Assembly: GCA_964019425.1 (NCBI GenBank) | Contig: OZ025785.1 | Span: 1,635,501-1,699,500 of the forward strand | Direction of reading: 5' to 3' | Length of the DNA: 64,000 nt | From: Flectonema sp. DT1601 | Lineage: Eukaryota; Euglenozoa; Diplonemea; Diplonemida; Diplonemidae | In this document: positions 63,585 to 64,000 of the stretch, piece after piece | Position numbering within the stretch: position 1 is the first letter of the stretch | How the letters are laid out: every line of letters begins with the position of its first letter | The notes under the pieces: model-generated | Database searches by the model: none | What the model was told of the DNA's origin: nothing | The model's input: the letters and a program-made list of their open reading frames with translations, nothing else | Made by a program: the position numbers and the translations under genes

Positions 63585-64000
63585 TTGGTCATGTCTGCTT
63601 TGCTTGGTTTCATCTGCTTCTGCGCGGTCCGAATTCAAGACTGCTGCTTGTTGGGTTTAGAGCAGTGGGTCTAATTAATAGTTGATAATAACTTGTTGAA
63701 TGTGTGTTCCCATTATTTATTATCATCATCATCGTTCTTCCCTCAGTTCCTCTGCGAAGTCGCGGAGGGGTATGAGGAAAATGATAAATGTGATGATGAT
63801 GATGAAAATGATGGGTTTTTCTTGAAAACATGTGTATTCCCTGCTTCTGTGGGTGTTTGCTTTGTTTTCTTCCCTTTCCGTTGAATATTAATTTACACTA
63901 TTCTTTTCCTTTTTCCTTTTTCCTTTTATTTTTCTTTCTTGTGGGTTGTTGTTGTTATTGTTAACATTATAGTGCACAACACAACACAACCCACAAAAAC
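63585..64000 (+). repeat. Array unit 9, first 416 bases
   Basis: Continues without change to the window edge, so the array is longer than seen here. Confidence 0.95.

Larger units (their letters stand above)
31334..64000 (+). repeat. Head-to-tail tandem array, ~4.03 kb unit, 8 full copies plus a partial ninth
   Basis: Homology begins at TTGGTCATGTCTGCTTTGC (31334) and recurs at 35362, 39381, 43428, 47464, 51483, 55494, 59549 and 63585, giving unit lengths 4028, 4019, 4047, 4036, 4019, 4011, 4055 and 4036. All units have the same orientation and no spacer. Copies look almost identical; differences found by eye are in (TACA)n, homopolymers, an 8-base TGGTTTTC-type repeat, a CAACCA repeat in the ORF and a few point changes. 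The left edge is abrupt; the right edge lies outside the window. Each full unit holds one ORF on the + strand. Boundaries are set by the left junction and are otherwise arbitrary in phase. Confidence 0.97.

Noticed and set aside
31334-64000. Array as a CRISPR, rDNA or telomeric repeat
   Set aside because: Units are ~4 kb without spacers, have no rRNA-like conserved core, and no short telomere motif is present.
31334-64000. Array as tandem retroelements
   Set aside because: Each unit has A tracts, but I see no reverse transcriptase, integrase or terminal repeats, and all copies are head to tail without target duplications.

Overview
This window is nuclear DNA of a eukaryote, most likely a free-living protist. 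The genes carry short GT-AG introns, and they encode eukaryotic receptor, kinase and phosphatase families. Every protein gene I can support lies on the + strand. Nearly all start codons sit 2-32 bases after an AG, most often one behind a pyrimidine tract. That is how 5' ends look where mRNAs are made from polycistronic transcripts by spliced-leader trans-splicing. With the one-way gene order and the tandem gene array it points to a euglenozoan-like organism, with a dinoflagellate or 5'UTR-intron genome as alternatives. This assignment is inference.

Positions 1-26037 are gene-rich. In order: the 3' part of an ionotropic glutamate receptor-like channel; adenylate kinase; a multi-pass membrane protein with a lipase-like domain whose nucleophile is lost; a dual-specificity phosphatase; a kringle-like, Pro/Thr-repeat, about 7-TM surface protein; a predicted 48-residue secreted peptide; a PB1 plus SH2-like adaptor; an unrecognised two- or three-exon gene; a Cys-loop receptor channel with an EF-hand-like insert; a six-TM protein with two degenerate nucleotidyl-cyclase domains; and a FAD-dependent monooxygenase. 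Many are membrane or signalling proteins (two ligand-gated channels, cyclase-like, PB1/SH2, phosphatase), but nothing shows that they form one pathway.

Positions 26038-31333 hold no gene I can support. They contain a cluster of three hairpin-forming repeats of about 80 bp, smaller dispersed repeats, a diverged 60-bp duplication and a long A tract.

Positions 31334-64000 are a head-to-tail array of a unit of about 4.03 kb: eight full copies and the start of a ninth, running off the window edge. Each full unit carries one ORF of 308 or 310 codons for a Gln/Pro-rich protein with a hydrophobic C-terminus. Each also has several strong hairpins, a (TACA)n microsatellite and long A and T tracts. Copies differ by eye almost only in microsatellite length and a few point or short changes, and those markers show a higher-order order of unit types. 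The array is the most unusual feature of the window.
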